Assembly (NCBI GenBank): GCA_937902275.1
Contig: CALFNW010000149.1
Location: 1-14,941, forward strand
Direction: 5' to 3'
Source of the DNA: UBA4717 sp002404395
GTDB taxonomy: Bacteria > Bacillota > Clostridia > Oscillospirales > CAG-272
DNA length: 14,941 bases
Under the pieces are notes generated by a model, which saw only the letters and a program-made list of their open reading frames with translations, had not been told where the DNA came from and did not search any database. A program made the translations under genes and the position numbers. How positions within the stretch are numbered: position 1 is the first letter of the stretch; each line of letters opens with the position of its first letter. Shown one piece after another: positions 14,890 through 14,941 of this stretch.

Positions 14890-14941
14890 TGATATGCACC
14901 CCAAAAGTTAGACACTTTTGGAGGTGCATATTTTAATGTCA
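14890..14941 (+). mobile_element. Left end of an IS3-family-like insertion sequence (cut by window edge)
   Basis: The segment TGCACCCCAAAAGTTAGACA resembles the terminal repeats of IS3/IS150-group elements. The 14892-14907 arm pairs with 14915-14931 with a single bulge, forming a hairpin typical of these ends. An ATG at 14936 follows GGAGGT 11 bases upstream and would be the first codon of transposase OrfA (Met-Ser), after which the window stops. The exact left boundary (TG at 14890) and the target duplication cannot be confirmed here. Confidence 0.65.

Noticed and set aside
14649..14915. An 88-codon minus-strand open frame at the right edge
   Set aside because: It runs across the IS end hairpin, has no ribosome binding site or family resemblance, and overlaps the more protein-like plus-strand remnant.

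Overview
The window looks like a chromosomal segment of an anaerobic, spore-forming member of the Bacillota, probably a gut-type Clostridia. The evidence is a full-length pyruvate:ferredoxin oxidoreductase (nifJ), the sporulation regulator spoVT, a Gram-positive style ylxM-ffh-rpsP-khpA operon, strong AGGAGG-type ribosome binding sites, and near-consensus sigma-A promoters. Most of it is ordinary, compact core genome with almost every gene explained. The two carbohydrate genes and the decayed right edge are the accessory parts.

Layout. 1-160 holds no gene but two perfect inverted repeats. 165-1655 (-) is a short GH78-like alpha-L-rhamnosidase. 1788-5360 (-) is nifJ, with its own promoter and a terminator. 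5529-5756 (-) is a lone ribbon-helix-helix protein. 5870-7429 (+) is a comM/YifB AAA ATPase, ending in a long terminator shared with the convergent operon. 7518-9880 (-) is ylxM-ffh-rpsP-khpA, read from one excellent promoter at 9926-9954. 10137-11828 (-) is a putative DUF5696-like glycoside hydrolase, divergent from an AraC-type regulator at 11994-12815 (+). 12884-13417 (-) is a YgjV-family membrane protein, divergent from spoVT at 13658-14206 (+). From 14304 to the right edge the DNA is degenerate: a 5'-truncated AraC regulator, a possible coding remnant, and the left end of an IS3-family-like element whose first transposase codons are cut by the window edge.

How the genes work together. 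The ylxM-ffh-rpsP-khpA block supplies signal recognition particle function, ribosome assembly and RNA binding. nifJ supplies central anaerobic pyruvate oxidation. The DUF5696-like hydrolase and the AraC regulator form a plausible local sugar-response module: both promoters face away from a short intergenic stretch carrying two TGCACA sites exactly 21 bp apart. The GH78-like gene may be a second glycan-use gene but has no partner here. I found no CRISPR array, tRNA, rRNA or recognisable riboswitch, and no convincing new defence or biosynthetic system. The best leads are the AraC/hydrolase control region, the inverted repeats near the nifJ and ylxM start sites and between the YgjV gene and spoVT, and the decayed junction next to the IS end.
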